Assembly: GCA_002407675.1 (NCBI GenBank)
Contig: DHNW01000027.1
Location: 63,328-127,327 of the forward strand
Direction of reading: 5' to 3'
Length of the DNA stretch: 64,000 nucleotides
DNA from: Ruminococcaceae bacterium UBA5406
GTDB lineage: Bacteria; Bacillota; Clostridia; Oscillospirales; Acutalibacteraceae
Below are positions 17,851 to 26,154 of this stretch, in pieces (the stretch's first letter is position 1; each line of letters begins with the position of its first letter). The notes below the pieces were generated by a model. It was not told where the DNA came from, searched no databases, and saw only the letters and a program-made list of their open reading frames with translations. A program made the position numbers and the translations under genes.

Positions 17851-17985
17851 ATGCCGAAAGACAGCCAGCCGGACAGAAAGCGTGCCCGAAAGGAAAAAGC
17901 GGGCGGAGGGGTTCCCCTCACCCGGGAAAACCAGAACCGCAGCCGCACGGCGAAAAAGCAGTCCGCCGCGCGGCACGGCGCGTAA
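17851..17985 (+). CDS. Small basic protein, 44 residues
   Basis: An open frame starting MPKDSQPDRKRARKEK and ending AARHGA, rich in Arg and Lys, with no membrane segment. GGAGGTGG sits eight to nine bases before the ATG, a near-ideal ribosome site. It is followed at once by a second small frame with its own ribosome site, so the two may be an operon. No family recognised. Confidence 0.5.
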   Translation: MPKDSQPDRKRARKEKAGGGVPLTRENQNRSRTAKKQSAARHGA

Positions 17986-17998
17986 GGGGGCGGCGAAA

Positions 17999-18151
17999 AT
18001 GGCAAAAGCGGGGATGCGCCGTCCCGATCCGAAAGCACCGCACGGAACGGAAAGCAATAAAATCACGCATTTTCCTAAAAACAGGCAGCCTCCGGTCCCT
18101 GAAATTCAGGGCCGGGCCAAAACCGCAGGGAAAAAAGCGCGGCCAACCTAA
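17999..18151 (+). CDS. Small basic protein, 50 residues
   Basis: The frame starts MAKAGMRRPDPKAPHGTES and ends with a Lys/Arg/Gly-rich tail (GRAKTAGKKARPT). AAGGGGG lies eight bases upstream, at the end of the preceding small gene. A terminator follows at 18170. The last 13 codons and the terminator region occur again at 20505-20600, which makes this 3' end the breakpoint of a duplication or insertion. Composition suggests nucleic-acid binding, but the function is unknown. Confidence 0.6.
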   Translation: MAKAGMRRPDPKAPHGTESNKITHFPKNRQPPVPEIQGRAKTAGKKARPT

Positions 18152-18154
18152 AAA
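18107..18154 (+). repeat. 48-bp direct repeat, left copy
   Basis: It matches 20505-20552 at 47 of 48 bases and covers the end of the 50-residue gene plus its stop codon. The hairpin terminators that follow each copy are also related. Confidence 0.85.
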
Positions 18155-18169
18155 CAATAAAGAAACCTG

Positions 18170-18200
18170 CCTTTCCGCGTGAGCGGGAGGGCGTTTTTTT
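18170..18200 (+). terminator. Terminator after the small basic genes
   Basis: A 9-bp stem with wobble pairs (18170-18178 with 18183-18191, loop GTGA) is followed by seven T. Confidence 0.8.
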
Positions 18201-18392
18201 ACCTGAATTTTTCGGCTATGTAGAACATTCAGAAAATATGAGATGACTTACCCTAATTTCCTTTATTTCAGATTAGCAAAGATATTAGGTAGCTCCTAAA
18301 AAATAGACAAGGGTTAATAATATAGGGAAAAAACACTTAATTCAGTATAAAGATTATCTAAAAAAAAATAGTATGTTTAGACACTATTAATA

Positions 18393-18421
18393 TTTACAAA
18401 AAACATACAATAAAGTAATAT
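18393..18421 (+). promoter_or_regulatory. Possible promoter in the AT-rich island
   Basis: TTTACA and TAATAT are separated by 17 bp. The stretch 18200-18700 otherwise holds no gene I can support. It contains a palindrome at 18450 and a weak inverted repeat GTATGTTT/AAACATAC near 18371-18408. Confidence 0.35.
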
Positions 18422-18449
18422 TATAACAGTTAGCGAAAACTTAAAAATG

Positions 18450-18467
18450 AAAATGCATATGCATTTT
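18450..18467. promoter_or_regulatory. Perfect 18-bp palindrome, possible operator
   Basis: AAAATGCATATGCATTTT is a perfect palindrome about 30 bp downstream of the possible -10 at 18416. The placement suits an operator. The AT-rich background makes chance occurrence less unlikely. Confidence 0.3.
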
Positions 18468-18700
18468 TATGATCTTGATGTGAAAGAAGATCAACTATGA
18501 TTTTATTTTGGTCTTCTTTGATGTGCGTAGCACCAAACTTTGCAGATTTCTGCACTCATGCGGTCTACACGAAGTAAAGAATCTCAAAGTCAGAGGATGA
18601 ATGAGGAACCATTCATTCCCTGACAATTTAATTTATTTGCTTATTATTTATTATGATGATGATTAATTAATTTTACTGATAAAAGGAAAGGAGAATTGCT

Positions 18701-19185
18701 TTGAAGAGTGTACTTTTAAATGAAAATGATACCATATGTACATGTGGTAAAATGGTTACCCATACCCGAGGAGATACAGTCAAGAATTTTGTGGGACAGG
18801 CTATAATACATGTTCTATTGGGGCTAATGGAGATGTATATCCTTGCCCTTCTTTTCAAAAGAAGATATATGCTGCAGGAAACGTAAAGGAAAGACGATTT
18901 TCTGATATATGGAATGATCCCAATACCTTTAAGAAATTCCGGAATATCAATATTGTCAGAATGGATCCGATATGTGAAAAATGTGATGTTCGCTTTTTTT
19001 GCGGCGGAGGCTGTCGAGCCCAAGCATCAAATGCAGGCGTAAAGCCTCTTAATACGCATAATGCCAAGTGTGAAGAATATAAGCACATTATTTATGATTT
19101 GATGTGGATGCTTTCAGACTATCCTCAATTATCGACTTTTAAAACAAAGGTAGGAGAAACCCTTAGAAAATCTATATCTATTTGA
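18701..19185 (+). pseudogene. Broken radical SAM/SPASM maturase remnant
   Basis: A TTG start at 18701 with AAAGGAAAGGAG upstream opens a frame (MKSVLLNENDTICTCGK) that runs out of phase. From about 18781 another frame reads EFCGTGYNTCSIGANGDVYP, then CEKCDVRFFCGGGCRAQ and CEEYKHIIYDL, ending at 19185. The CSIGANGDVYPC and CxxCxxxxxCxGGC patterns are the auxiliary iron-sulfur cluster (SPASM) region of peptide-modifying radical SAM enzymes. The catalytic CxxxCxxC domain is absent, so the gene is both truncated and frameshifted. The MFS gene downstream could once have been its exporter partner. Confidence 0.7.
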
Positions 19186-19224
19186 AAAAACCATTACTAT
19201 TCATTACAAACAGGAGAGTACGAT

Positions 19225-20463
19225 ATGTTGCAGTTGAGATTGAAGCATAGAACAGGGTGGAAAGTTAGAACTTTTTATGGAATTGTGCTGTTGCTTTTTA
19301 CGGCAAGCGATGGTGTCTTTATTATCCTGTTCCCTCTTTATCTGAAACAGATCGGTTATTCATACAGCCAGATTGGTTCCCTTTTGGCATCGTCTGGATT
19401 GGGAATCGCTGCCTTTAAGGTGATTGTCGGCAGGCATTCCGACTTTGTCGGAAGAAAAATCTATGTTATTCTCTCGCTGCTCCTAAGCGCCGTTTCAACC
19501 GCCGCGATTGGATTTATCCGGCCGATGGCTCTGTTGGCGGCCGTCCTTTTGATCCGAGGAATCGCCAAGGGGGCTTTCTTTGCGGTTCGGGCGCCGTATA
19601 TCCGGGAACTGAGCGCTCCGGAAGACCGGGGAAAAGCGTTCGGGGTCATCAGCGCTTTTGGATCAGGCGGCGGTGTCGTCAGCGGGCTTCTTGCCGGCCT
19701 CATCACATTCCGTGGGAACCATGGAGATATGTTTTTGATCCTTTCGGCCTTTTATCTCTGCGGCGCGGGGATCGCTCTGCTCACGCTGCCTGGCCGCACG
19801 AGAACAGCCCGTGAGAAAAACGGCCGGAATCCGGAAAAACCGAAATTCCGGCAGGCACTGCGGATGCTGTTCCGGATTCCGGCAAATATCCGGTCGCTGT
19901 GCCTTGTCAATGTTATTGAAGGGATTGCAACACAGCCCTTGTGGGATATTGTGTTTCCCGTTTATCTGACGGGTCCGATGAACCTTTCCGATTCGGCAAT
20001 GGGGGGAGTCTATTCAGCGGACAATATTTTGAGCATTCCTGCCCAGTTGGGAGGCGGGATTCTAAGCGATCGATTTCATAAAAAACGATTGTCAGTCTTT
20101 GTCTTCTTGATATTGTCCATGCTGGGATTCTTTCTTTCCAAAATTCATTATCCGGCATTTTTTGTCGCTGTTCTGTTGGCGTTTGAAGTTCTGTTCAGCT
20201 TGTCAAACCCCGTTCTGGAAACCGTGGAATCCCTTTCCGCCCGGGAGGACAAACCGGGTTTTGATCTCAGCCTTGTTTCCTTCTGCTATGCGGTTGGAAC
20301 GCTGGTTGGGGATATCATTGTGGGAAAAATAATGGATTTATATGGCGCAAGTGCGGGATTTGTGTTTGTCGGCATAGCTTTTCTGCTTGCTGTCTTTATC
20401 CTCCAGGTGGGTGTGTCAGAGAAAGAGGGGAGAAAAACCTTTCCACAAAAGGATACGCTGTGA
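19225..20463 (+). CDS. MFS transporter
   Basis: A 412-residue, 12-helix major-facilitator protein. The motif A region is GRHSDFVGRKIYV and the mirrored motif in the second half is GGILSDRFHKKRLS, so both halves are intact. Start ATG with AGGAG upstream. It lies 39 bp after the SPASM remnant and inside the repeat-bracketed segment. An exporter for a modified peptide or a drug is possible, but nothing in the sequence fixes the substrate. Its codon and base use is closer to the chromosome than the AT-rich DNA before it. Confidence 0.85.
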   Translation: MLQLRLKHRTGWKVRTFYGIVLLLFTASDGVFIILFPLYLKQIGYSYSQIGSLLASSGLGIAAFKVIVGRHSDFVGRKIYVILSLLLSAVSTAAIGFIRPMALLAAVLLIRGIAKGAFFAVRAPYIRELSAPEDRGKAFGVISAFGSGGGVVSGLLAGLITFRGNHGDMFLILSAFYLCGAGIALLTLPGRTRTAREKNGRNPEKPKFRQALRMLFRIPANIRSLCLVNVIEGIATQPLWDIVFPVYLTGPMNLSDSAMGGVYSADNILSIPAQLGGGILSDRFHKKRLSVFVFLILSMLGFFLSKIHYPAFFVAVLLAFEVLFSLSNPVLETVESLSAREDKPGFDLSLVSFCYAVGTLVGDIIVGKIMDLYGASAGFVFVGIAFLLAVFILQVGVSEKEGRKTFPQKDTL

Positions 20464-20504
20464 GTTGTCCTTCCGTGGGTAACTTTTTCCGCTTTTTGAT
20501 TTAA

Positions 20505-20552
20505 CAGGGCCGGCCCAAAACCGCAGGGAAAAAAGCGCGGCCAACCTAAAAA
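20505..20552 (+). repeat. 48-bp direct repeat, right copy
   Basis: It is identical to 18107-18154 except for one base. It is an orphan gene end here: the codons GRPKTAGKKARPT followed by a stop have no start of their own. A terminator follows, as in the left copy. Confidence 0.85.
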
Positions 20553-20562
20553 AGACGGCGGG

Positions 20563-20601
20563 GATCCCGCTTTCCGCATGAGCGGAAGGTGGGATCTTTT
20601 T
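20563..20601 (+). terminator. Terminator after the MFS gene and right repeat
   Basis: A 15-bp stem (20563-20577 with 20582-20596, loop ATGA, two wobble pairs) is followed by T. It may also serve the convergent gene ending at 20622. Confidence 0.85.
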
Positions 20602-20621
20602 CTGCTTTTGTGCTGAAATCT

Positions 20622-21872
20622 TCAGTTTTCGCGGCGGAACCAGCGGGAAATCTCCCTGCGCTGTGCCGCCGCAATGGCTGCCAGCAGGGTCAGTGCCATG
20701 CAGCCGCAGAAAACGAATCCGGAGTCTCCGCCTGCTTTTTCCATGACGGCCCCGGCCAGAAAATTCCCAATGGGCGTCGAGCCCATGTTGAGAAAAGAAT
20801 AAACGCTCATGACCCGCCCGCGGTACTCATTGGAAGAACTGACCTGATAGATGGAATTTGCCGTATTGAGAAAAATCAGGTTGAAAAAACCGATGAAAAC
20901 AAAGAGGAGGGCGCTGGACGCAAACTGATGCGAAAAAACGGTTGCAATCTGTGTGGCGGCCGTACCGGCCCCGCTGAGGAGGAGAAGCGGCTTTTTAACC
21001 CCGTCCTTGCTCCGGTAAGCCATCAAAAGGGCCGCGGAGAAGGCACCCACTCCTTCGGCGGAGAGCAGCCCGGTGTAGCCGCTGACCCCCATGCCCAGCA
21101 CTTCGCGCGCAAAAACGGGGACAATGACGCTGACGTTGTAGGCAAACGTACATACGGCCGCCATAATCAGCACATTGGCCACCAGCGTCCGGTTCCGGCG
21201 GATATACCGCAGTCCGTCCGCAATTTCCGGCAGCATGTTTGCGCTCCGCGCCGGGCGGGCGGTTTCGTGTACGCGGATCATCAGGATCCCCATAATAACC
21301 GGCAGGTAGCTTACAGCATTGATGCCGAAACACGCCGCCGTCCCCAGTTTTGCCATCATCAGCCCGGCTAGGGCCGGCCCGACGATCCGTGCCAGGTTCA
21401 CAATGGTTGAGTTCAGCGAAATGGCATTCGTCACATTTTCCGGCCCCACAAGGTCAATAAAAAACGCCTGCCGGGCGGGCATATCCAGCGTCTGCGTCAG
21501 CCCGAACAAAAAACTGAGCAGAAGAATGTGCCAGTACCGGATAAGGCCGGTGGCGGTCAGCAGCGTCATGGCAGCGGCCTGCGCCATAAACAGCGACTGG
21601 GTCAGTACCAGCAGCTTCTGTTTGGGAAACCGGTCTGCCGCTGCACCGGCAAAAAGGGAAAGAAACAGCATGGGCAGAAACTGCGCCACGCCTACAAGCC
21701 CTACAAGCAGGGGCGAGTTGGTCACCGAATAGACCAGCCAGGTCTGCGCCGTCCGCTGGATCCAGGTTCCTGCCACGGAAATGCACTGCCCACACCAGAA
21801 CAAGCGGAAATTCCGGTATTGCAGCGACCGGAATGTCGTTTTCAGAAGTTCGGCCGCTTTGTTCCCTTTCAA
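20622..21872 (-). CDS. EntS-like MFS exporter
   Basis: A 416-residue protein of the MFS_3 (EntS/YbdA) branch. It begins FRSLQYRNFRLFWCGQCIS and continues with VAGTWIQRTAQTWLVYSVT, GAAADRFPKQKLLVLTQS and DMPARQAFFIDLVGPENVTN, which are hallmark blocks of this branch. Members export siderophores or other small molecules. No siderophore genes are near, so the substrate is open. The gene is transcribed alone, away from the lipoprotein cluster. Confidence 0.85.
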   Translation of the reverse strand: MKGNKAAELLKTTFRSLQYRNFRLFWCGQCISVAGTWIQRTAQTWLVYSVTNSPLLVGLVGVAQFLPMLFLSLFAGAAADRFPKQKLLVLTQSLFMAQAAAMTLLTATGLIRYWHILLLSFLFGLTQTLDMPARQAFFIDLVGPENVTNAISLNSTIVNLARIVGPALAGLMMAKLGTAACFGINAVSYLPVIMGILMIRVHETARPARSANMLPEIADGLRYIRRNRTLVANVLIMAAVCTFAYNVSVIVPVFAREVLGMGVSGYTGLLSAEGVGAFSAALLMAYRSKDGVKKPLLLLSGAGTAATQIATVFSHQFASSALLFVFIGFFNLIFLNTANSIYQVSSSNEYRGRVMSVYSFLNMGSTPIGNFLAGAVMEKAGGDSGFVFCGCMALTLLAAIAAAQRREISRWFRREN

Positions 21873-22105
21873 GATACTGCTGCCCCCGTGTCCAAAAATT
21901 AATCCATATTTTATCCGGTCATCATTATATCACTGTTTTCGCGGGCCGGCAAAAACACCCGCGCACTTTTTCAGGAAGGCAGAAAGGCGGAGTTACAGAT
22001 TTGAAACTTTTTTTTTGACGGGATTATGCTATAATTGTTTTAATTATACAAATTCTATATCAATTCAGGCTGGCCGGGAATCGGCCGGGAAAGGGGCATC
22101 AAGGC

Positions 22106-23452
22106 TTGAAACGAAAAATTGCCGTATTGGCTGTTATATTTCTGACTGCCGCCGTGCTGTCGGGCTGTTCGTTTGCCGGCCTGAACGCCCAGACGCTGAT
22201 GCACGCACCGCGGCCCACCGGCGAAAACGAGGCGGATATCCAAAGTCTGCTGGAGCAGACCGGCGGCAGCGGGATGACGCTGAAATATCCGGAGACGGGC
22301 GGGTACCGTTCCGCTATTATTACCCATGACCTTTGCGGCGATAAAACGCAGGAAGCCATGGCGTTTTATCAGAAAGGCGACGATTCCCTGGGCATCAGCG
22401 TCACGTTTATGCAGAAAGACGGAGAATGGAAAAATATCGGCACGTTCAGCAACCCCGCCACACAGGTGGACCGGGTATGCTTCGGTGACCTCAATGGTGA
22501 CGGAAAAGACGAGGTTGTCGTAGGATGGGGCAGCAGCCAGAACAATACGGCTTCCATCTGTGTTTACTATTTTCAGAATGGAAGAATGGCCGAACTGAAA
22601 CTCGACCAGGGCTACACCGAAATGGCTGTGGCGGATTTCAGCGGGGACGGTCAGGATGAAATTTTTACGGCCAGTGTCACGGTAGGCGACCAGCCTGCCG
22701 CAGCACATCTGCTGCGGCTTAAAAGCGGCGCCGTAGAAGTTATGGGTTCCGCACCGCTGGATACCGGCGTGACCCAGTATGCATCCGTCAAGACCGGGCT
22801 TGTCAATGAAAAACAGTTCGGGATTGTGCTGGATGGGGTCAAGAATGCCAATAACATGGTGACCGAGCTTTTGTACTGGGACAAAAATAAAAAAATGCTG
22901 GAAGCGCCCTTTTATGATCCGGCCACCAAATCCGCCAAAAGCACCGAACGCAGCACGTCGGTAGTTTCTGAAGACATCAACGGCGACAAAATTCTTGAAA
23001 TCCCATTGGTGACCCTGATGCCCGGCTACAGCGGCAGCACGGCGGGTGAGGCGGATTACCTTACGAGCTGGCACCGCTACGACACTCAGACCAACACGTT
23101 TATCCGCGTGATGAGCATGGTAATCGACTATGCGGACGGATATTGGTTTTCCGTTCCGGATATGTGGCGGGGGAAGATCACGACCAAGCTGGATCCCGCT
23201 ACGCGGACGCTGACATTCTATCAGTGGATGGCGTCCGCCGGGGGCGAGGGCGGCGTGCGCGGGCCGGAACTCCTCAAAATCGAGATCTTTACCACACAGG
23301 GGTGGGTTTCCGGCAAAGGCACGGGCGGCTTTTTCCGCCTTACGTCCAAAGATAAGCTGGTCTTTGCCGCTTCCATTCCGTCCCCGCGCAACTCGCTTTC
23401 CCTTACGCAGGAAGAGATCCGGGGAGCTTTTAAACTGATTGATCAGGAATAA
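22106..23452 (+). CDS. Lipoprotein with FG-GAP/VCBS-like repeats
   Basis: A 448-residue lipoprotein: signal peptide with lipobox LSGC (Cys21), then a beta-propeller-like body. Calcium-site-like repeats DLNGDGKDEVVVG, DFSGDGQDEIF and DINGDKILEIP are spaced about 50-130 residues apart. The start is TTG at 22106 with AAAGGGG upstream. It precedes a response regulator by 17 bp and is part of a two-component operon. An outside sensor or accessory role for the kinase downstream is plausible by position. The repeats suggest protein or sugar binding at the cell surface. Confidence 0.75.
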   Translation: MKRKIAVLAVIFLTAAVLSGCSFAGLNAQTLMHAPRPTGENEADIQSLLEQTGGSGMTLKYPETGGYRSAIITHDLCGDKTQEAMAFYQKGDDSLGISVTFMQKDGEWKNIGTFSNPATQVDRVCFGDLNGDGKDEVVVGWGSSQNNTASICVYYFQNGRMAELKLDQGYTEMAVADFSGDGQDEIFTASVTVGDQPAAAHLLRLKSGAVEVMGSAPLDTGVTQYASVKTGLVNEKQFGIVLDGVKNANNMVTELLYWDKNKKMLEAPFYDPATKSAKSTERSTSVVSEDINGDKILEIPLVTLMPGYSGSTAGEADYLTSWHRYDTQTNTFIRVMSMVIDYADGYWFSVPDMWRGKITTKLDPATRTLTFYQWMASAGGEGGVRGPELLKIEIFTTQGWVSGKGTGGFFRLTSKDKLVFAASIPSPRNSLSLTQEEIRGAFKLIDQE

Positions 23453-23469
23453 ATAAAGGGGGGATCCCT

Positions 23470-24174
23470 GTGAAAACAATCCTTGTGGCCGAGGACGAAC
23501 AGGCCATCCGTGAGTTCGTTGTTATCAACCTGAAACGGGCCGGGTACTTTACGCTGGAGGCTTCCAACGGAGAAGAGGCCCTTCAGATTTACGGCCGCAA
23601 AGATACGGATGTGGACGTTGCCGTGCTGGATATCATGATGCCCGGCAAATACGACGGCCTGGCTGTGTGCAAAGAACTGCGCCGGCAGAACGGCTCCGTC
23701 GGTATTATCCTGCTCACGGCAAAAACGCAGGAAATGGATAAGGTCGGCGGCCTGATGATGGGCGCCGACGATTATGTGACGAAGCCGTTCAGCCCCAGCG
23801 AACTTGTTGCCCGGGTGGACGCGGTATACCGCCGCGTTGCGCTGGAGCGCAAGCGGGGCAGCGAAAATTTCCGGGAAGAGATCAAATCCGGCGATTTTGT
23901 CCTGAACCTGCGCAACCGTACCCTTGTGAAAAAAGGGGAGCCGATTGAACTGACACAGGTTGAATTCCAAATTATGGAGTATTTTATGTCGAACCCCGGC
24001 ACCGCTCTGGACCGCTCCGATATTCTCCGCCATGTGTGGGGTGAATCGTATTTCGGCGAAGAGAAGATTGTAGACGTGAATATCCGCCGCCTCCGCATGA
24101 AGGTGGAAGATGAGCCTTCCAGCCCCCACCATATCGTTACGGTCTGGGGCCTTGGCTATAAGTGGGAAGGCTAA
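23470..24174 (+). CDS. OmpR-family response regulator
   Basis: A 234-residue DNA-binding response regulator. The receiver domain has the acidic pair Glu8-Asp9, the phosphoacceptor Asp54 in AVLDIMMPG, and the conserved Lys in YVTKPFSP. The winged-helix domain ends VNIRRLRMKVE and VWGLGYKWEG. The start is GTG at 23470 after AAGGGGGGA. The partner kinase is at 24676, with a small SdpI-like gene in between. Targets are unknown; the operon itself is a likely one. Confidence 0.93.
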   Translation: MKTILVAEDEQAIREFVVINLKRAGYFTLEASNGEEALQIYGRKDTDVDVAVLDIMMPGKYDGLAVCKELRRQNGSVGIILLTAKTQEMDKVGGLMMGADDYVTKPFSPSELVARVDAVYRRVALERKRGSENFREEIKSGDFVLNLRNRTLVKKGEPIELTQVEFQIMEYFMSNPGTALDRSDILRHVWGESYFGEEKIVDVNIRRLRMKVEDEPSSPHHIVTVWGLGYKWEG

Positions 24175-24201
24175 GGGCGGGTTGAGAAAGGAATCTTTTC
24201 A

Positions 24202-24579
24202 ATGGGCTTTTGGATTTTCATTTTGATTATGACTTTGCTGCTTCCGGCTTTTCAGATTATTTACGGAAACATTCACCGGAATAAAGCGCCGGAGGATATT
24301 CAGGGCACCAACGGGTATAAAACAGCACGGTCGCGGTTAAACCGGGATACATGGGAATTTGCCAACTGCTACTATGATCGGCTGATGTGTATTGCCGGGT
24401 GGGGCATGCTTGTGCTTTCTCCCGCTGCAATGCTGTTTGTGCTGGGAAAAAATACAGATACCGTATGCAGCACCGGACTGCTTGTAATCATGGCTGAACT
24501 CGTGCTCCTGCTTATCTGCGCGGTACCGACCGAGCGGGCACTGAAGAGGACGTTCGACGAATTCGGAAACCGGAAATAA
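24202..24579 (+). CDS. SdpI-like small membrane protein
   Basis: A 125-residue protein with three membrane segments (about residues 2-20, 64-82 and 93-111). Between the first two lies NGYKTARSRLNRDTWEFAN, which matches the signature of the SdpI C-terminal family. Bacillus SdpI is both an immunity protein and a signal transducer that sequesters a regulator. Here the gene sits between a response regulator and its kinase, which suggests a sensing or self-protection role linked to the two-component system. That is an inference from position. Confidence 0.65.
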   Translation: MGFWIFILIMTLLLPAFQIIYGNIHRNKAPEDIQGTNGYKTARSRLNRDTWEFANCYYDRLMCIAGWGMLVLSPAAMLFVLGKNTDTVCSTGLLVIMAELVLLLICAVPTERALKRTFDEFGNRK

Positions 24580-24675
24580 CCCGTTGCCCGGTGATGCGCC
24601 GGGTCTGGGCAGGAAGTGCCGTGTGTCCGGGGACGGGCACAAAATGGGCAACCGTTGGAAAGGGGGAAAAAGGCC

Positions 24676-26154
24676 ATGGCCGCGAAAAAGAACAGCATTG
24701 CAAGGCGCTGGATCCTGAACAGCCTCGGCATTATCCTCCTGATTGTGATTACGCTGATCGCCGCGCTTTCCTTTGTCGTACAAGCGTATGTTTACAATGG
24801 TATCCAGTCGGCCCTGAATGGGCGTTCCGGAGAGCTTACAAACTTCTTTTCTCCCGACGAACGCGATTCGGCATCCGATTTTATCAAGGCTGCACGCGGC
24901 TATGTGGAGGATTTTCCTAATAAGGAAAGCATGGAGCTTATGGTGATCAATCAGGCGGGGAACGTCGTCACCACGTCCATCGGCTTTGCCCCGGATCGCA
25001 GCCAGCCGATGCCCGATTACCAAAAAGCCCTGGAAGACTCCGGCAGCTATGGCACCTGGACCGGAAAACTGGTTACCGGAGAGCAGGCGATGGCCGTCAC
25101 CCGCGTTGTCCGCAGCAGCGCCGGCATCCCCGTTGGCGCTATCCGGTACGTTGTTTCGCTGGAAGACGCCAACCGGCAGATTTTTACCATTGTCGCGGCG
25201 CTTTTTCTGGCAGGCGCGCTGATCCTGCTGTTTGTATTCGTTTCCAGCCATTATTTTATTCGATCCATTTTGACGCCCATCCGGCGCATCGGCGCCACGG
25301 CAAAACTGATCGCCCAGGGTGATTTTAAGGCGCGCATCGAGAAAATGAACAACGACGAACTGGGCGAGCTGTGCGATACCATCAACGATATGGCGGACGA
25401 GCTGGGCCAGAACGAACGGATGAAAAACGACTTTATCTCATCGGTTTCCCACGAGCTGCGCACACCCCTTACCGCCATTAAAGGCTGGGCGGAGACCCTC
25501 CAGGGCGGTGAAACGGACCCGAAAACCCTTCACCGCGGAATGGGAATCATTGTCAGCGAGACCGAGCGCCTTTCCGGCATGGTCGAAGAGCTGCTGGATT
25601 TTTCACGGATGCAGAGCGGCCGTATGACGCTGACCATGGATAAAATTGATATTCTGGCAGAGCTGGACGCGGCGGTCTATATGTTCAGTGAACGGGCCCG
25701 CAATGAACATAAATACCTGATTTATGACGAGCCTTCGATGCTTCCGCCTGTTCTCGGCGACATCAACCGCCTGCGGCAGGTGTTTGTGAACATTCTTGAC
25801 AATGCCCTTAAATATACCGCTGAAGGCGGAACCATCAATGTGACGGCTGCGGAAGACTCCGGGTTTATTTCGGTTGTCATTGCCGATAACGGCTGCGGGA
25901 TTCCGGCCAAAGATCTGCCGAACGTCAAAAAGAAATTCTACAAAGCCAACCAGACCGTGCGCGGCTCCGGCATTGGGCTGGCTCTTGCAGATGAGATCAT
26001 GACTCTCCATTCCGGGAGCCTCCAGATTGACAGCCACGAAAACGTCGGTACGGTCGTTACCATTCGTATCCCAACTTTTCAGTACCTGGAAGGAAATACA
26101 CGCGAAGCAGTCCAGAAAACAGATGAAGGAAGGAATTCCAAACCCAATGCCTAG
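24676..26154 (+). CDS. Membrane sensor histidine kinase
   Basis: A 492-residue kinase with two membrane helices (about residues 12-38 and 172-195) enclosing an extracellular sensor domain of about 130 residues. A HAMP linker follows, then the HisKA motif SSVSHELRTPLTAIKGW carrying the phospho-histidine. The ATPase domain has NILDNALKYT (N box) and DNGCGIP (G1). ATG at 24676 follows AAAGGGGG. The partner is the regulator at 23470. The architecture is WalK/ResE-like. The stop overlaps the start of the DUF1385 gene by 8 bp. Confidence 0.92.
   Translation: MAAKKNSIARRWILNSLGIILLIVITLIAALSFVVQAYVYNGIQSALNGRSGELTNFFSPDERDSASDFIKAARGYVEDFPNKESMELMVINQAGNVVTTSIGFAPDRSQPMPDYQKALEDSGSYGTWTGKLVTGEQAMAVTRVVRSSAGIPVGAIRYVVSLEDANRQIFTIVAALFLAGALILLFVFVSSHYFIRSILTPIRRIGATAKLIAQGDFKARIEKMNNDELGELCDTINDMADELGQNERMKNDFISSVSHELRTPLTAIKGWAETLQGGETDPKTLHRGMGIIVSETERLSGMVEELLDFSRMQSGRMTLTMDKIDILAELDAAVYMFSERARNEHKYLIYDEPSMLPPVLGDINRLRQVFVNILDNALKYTAEGGTINVTAAEDSGFISVVIADNGCGIPAKDLPNVKKKFYKANQTVRGSGIGLALADEIMTLHSGSLQIDSHENVGTVVTIRIPTFQYLEGNTREAVQKTDEGRNSKPNA

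Larger units (their letters stand above)
18107..20552. mobile_element. Putative inserted segment between direct repeats
   Basis: A 2.4-kb segment lies between two 48-bp repeats at the 3' end of a small gene, an arrangement seen for elements that integrate into gene ends and restore them. The left half is strongly AT-rich and carries a broken SPASM gene; an MFS gene follows. No integrase or transposase is present, so it would be a decayed element or the product of unequal recombination. Confidence 0.35.

Noticed and set aside
18200..18700. A RiPP precursor peptide gene in the AT-rich island
   Set aside because: Only a 17-codon frame (MKMHMHFYDLDVKEDQL) near 18447 was seen, without a good ribosome site or core-peptide features; too weak to call.
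22055..23479. A 474-codon minus-strand frame opposite the FG-GAP lipoprotein
   Set aside because: It mirrors the lipoprotein gene, which has a signal peptide, lipobox and repeats on the plus strand.
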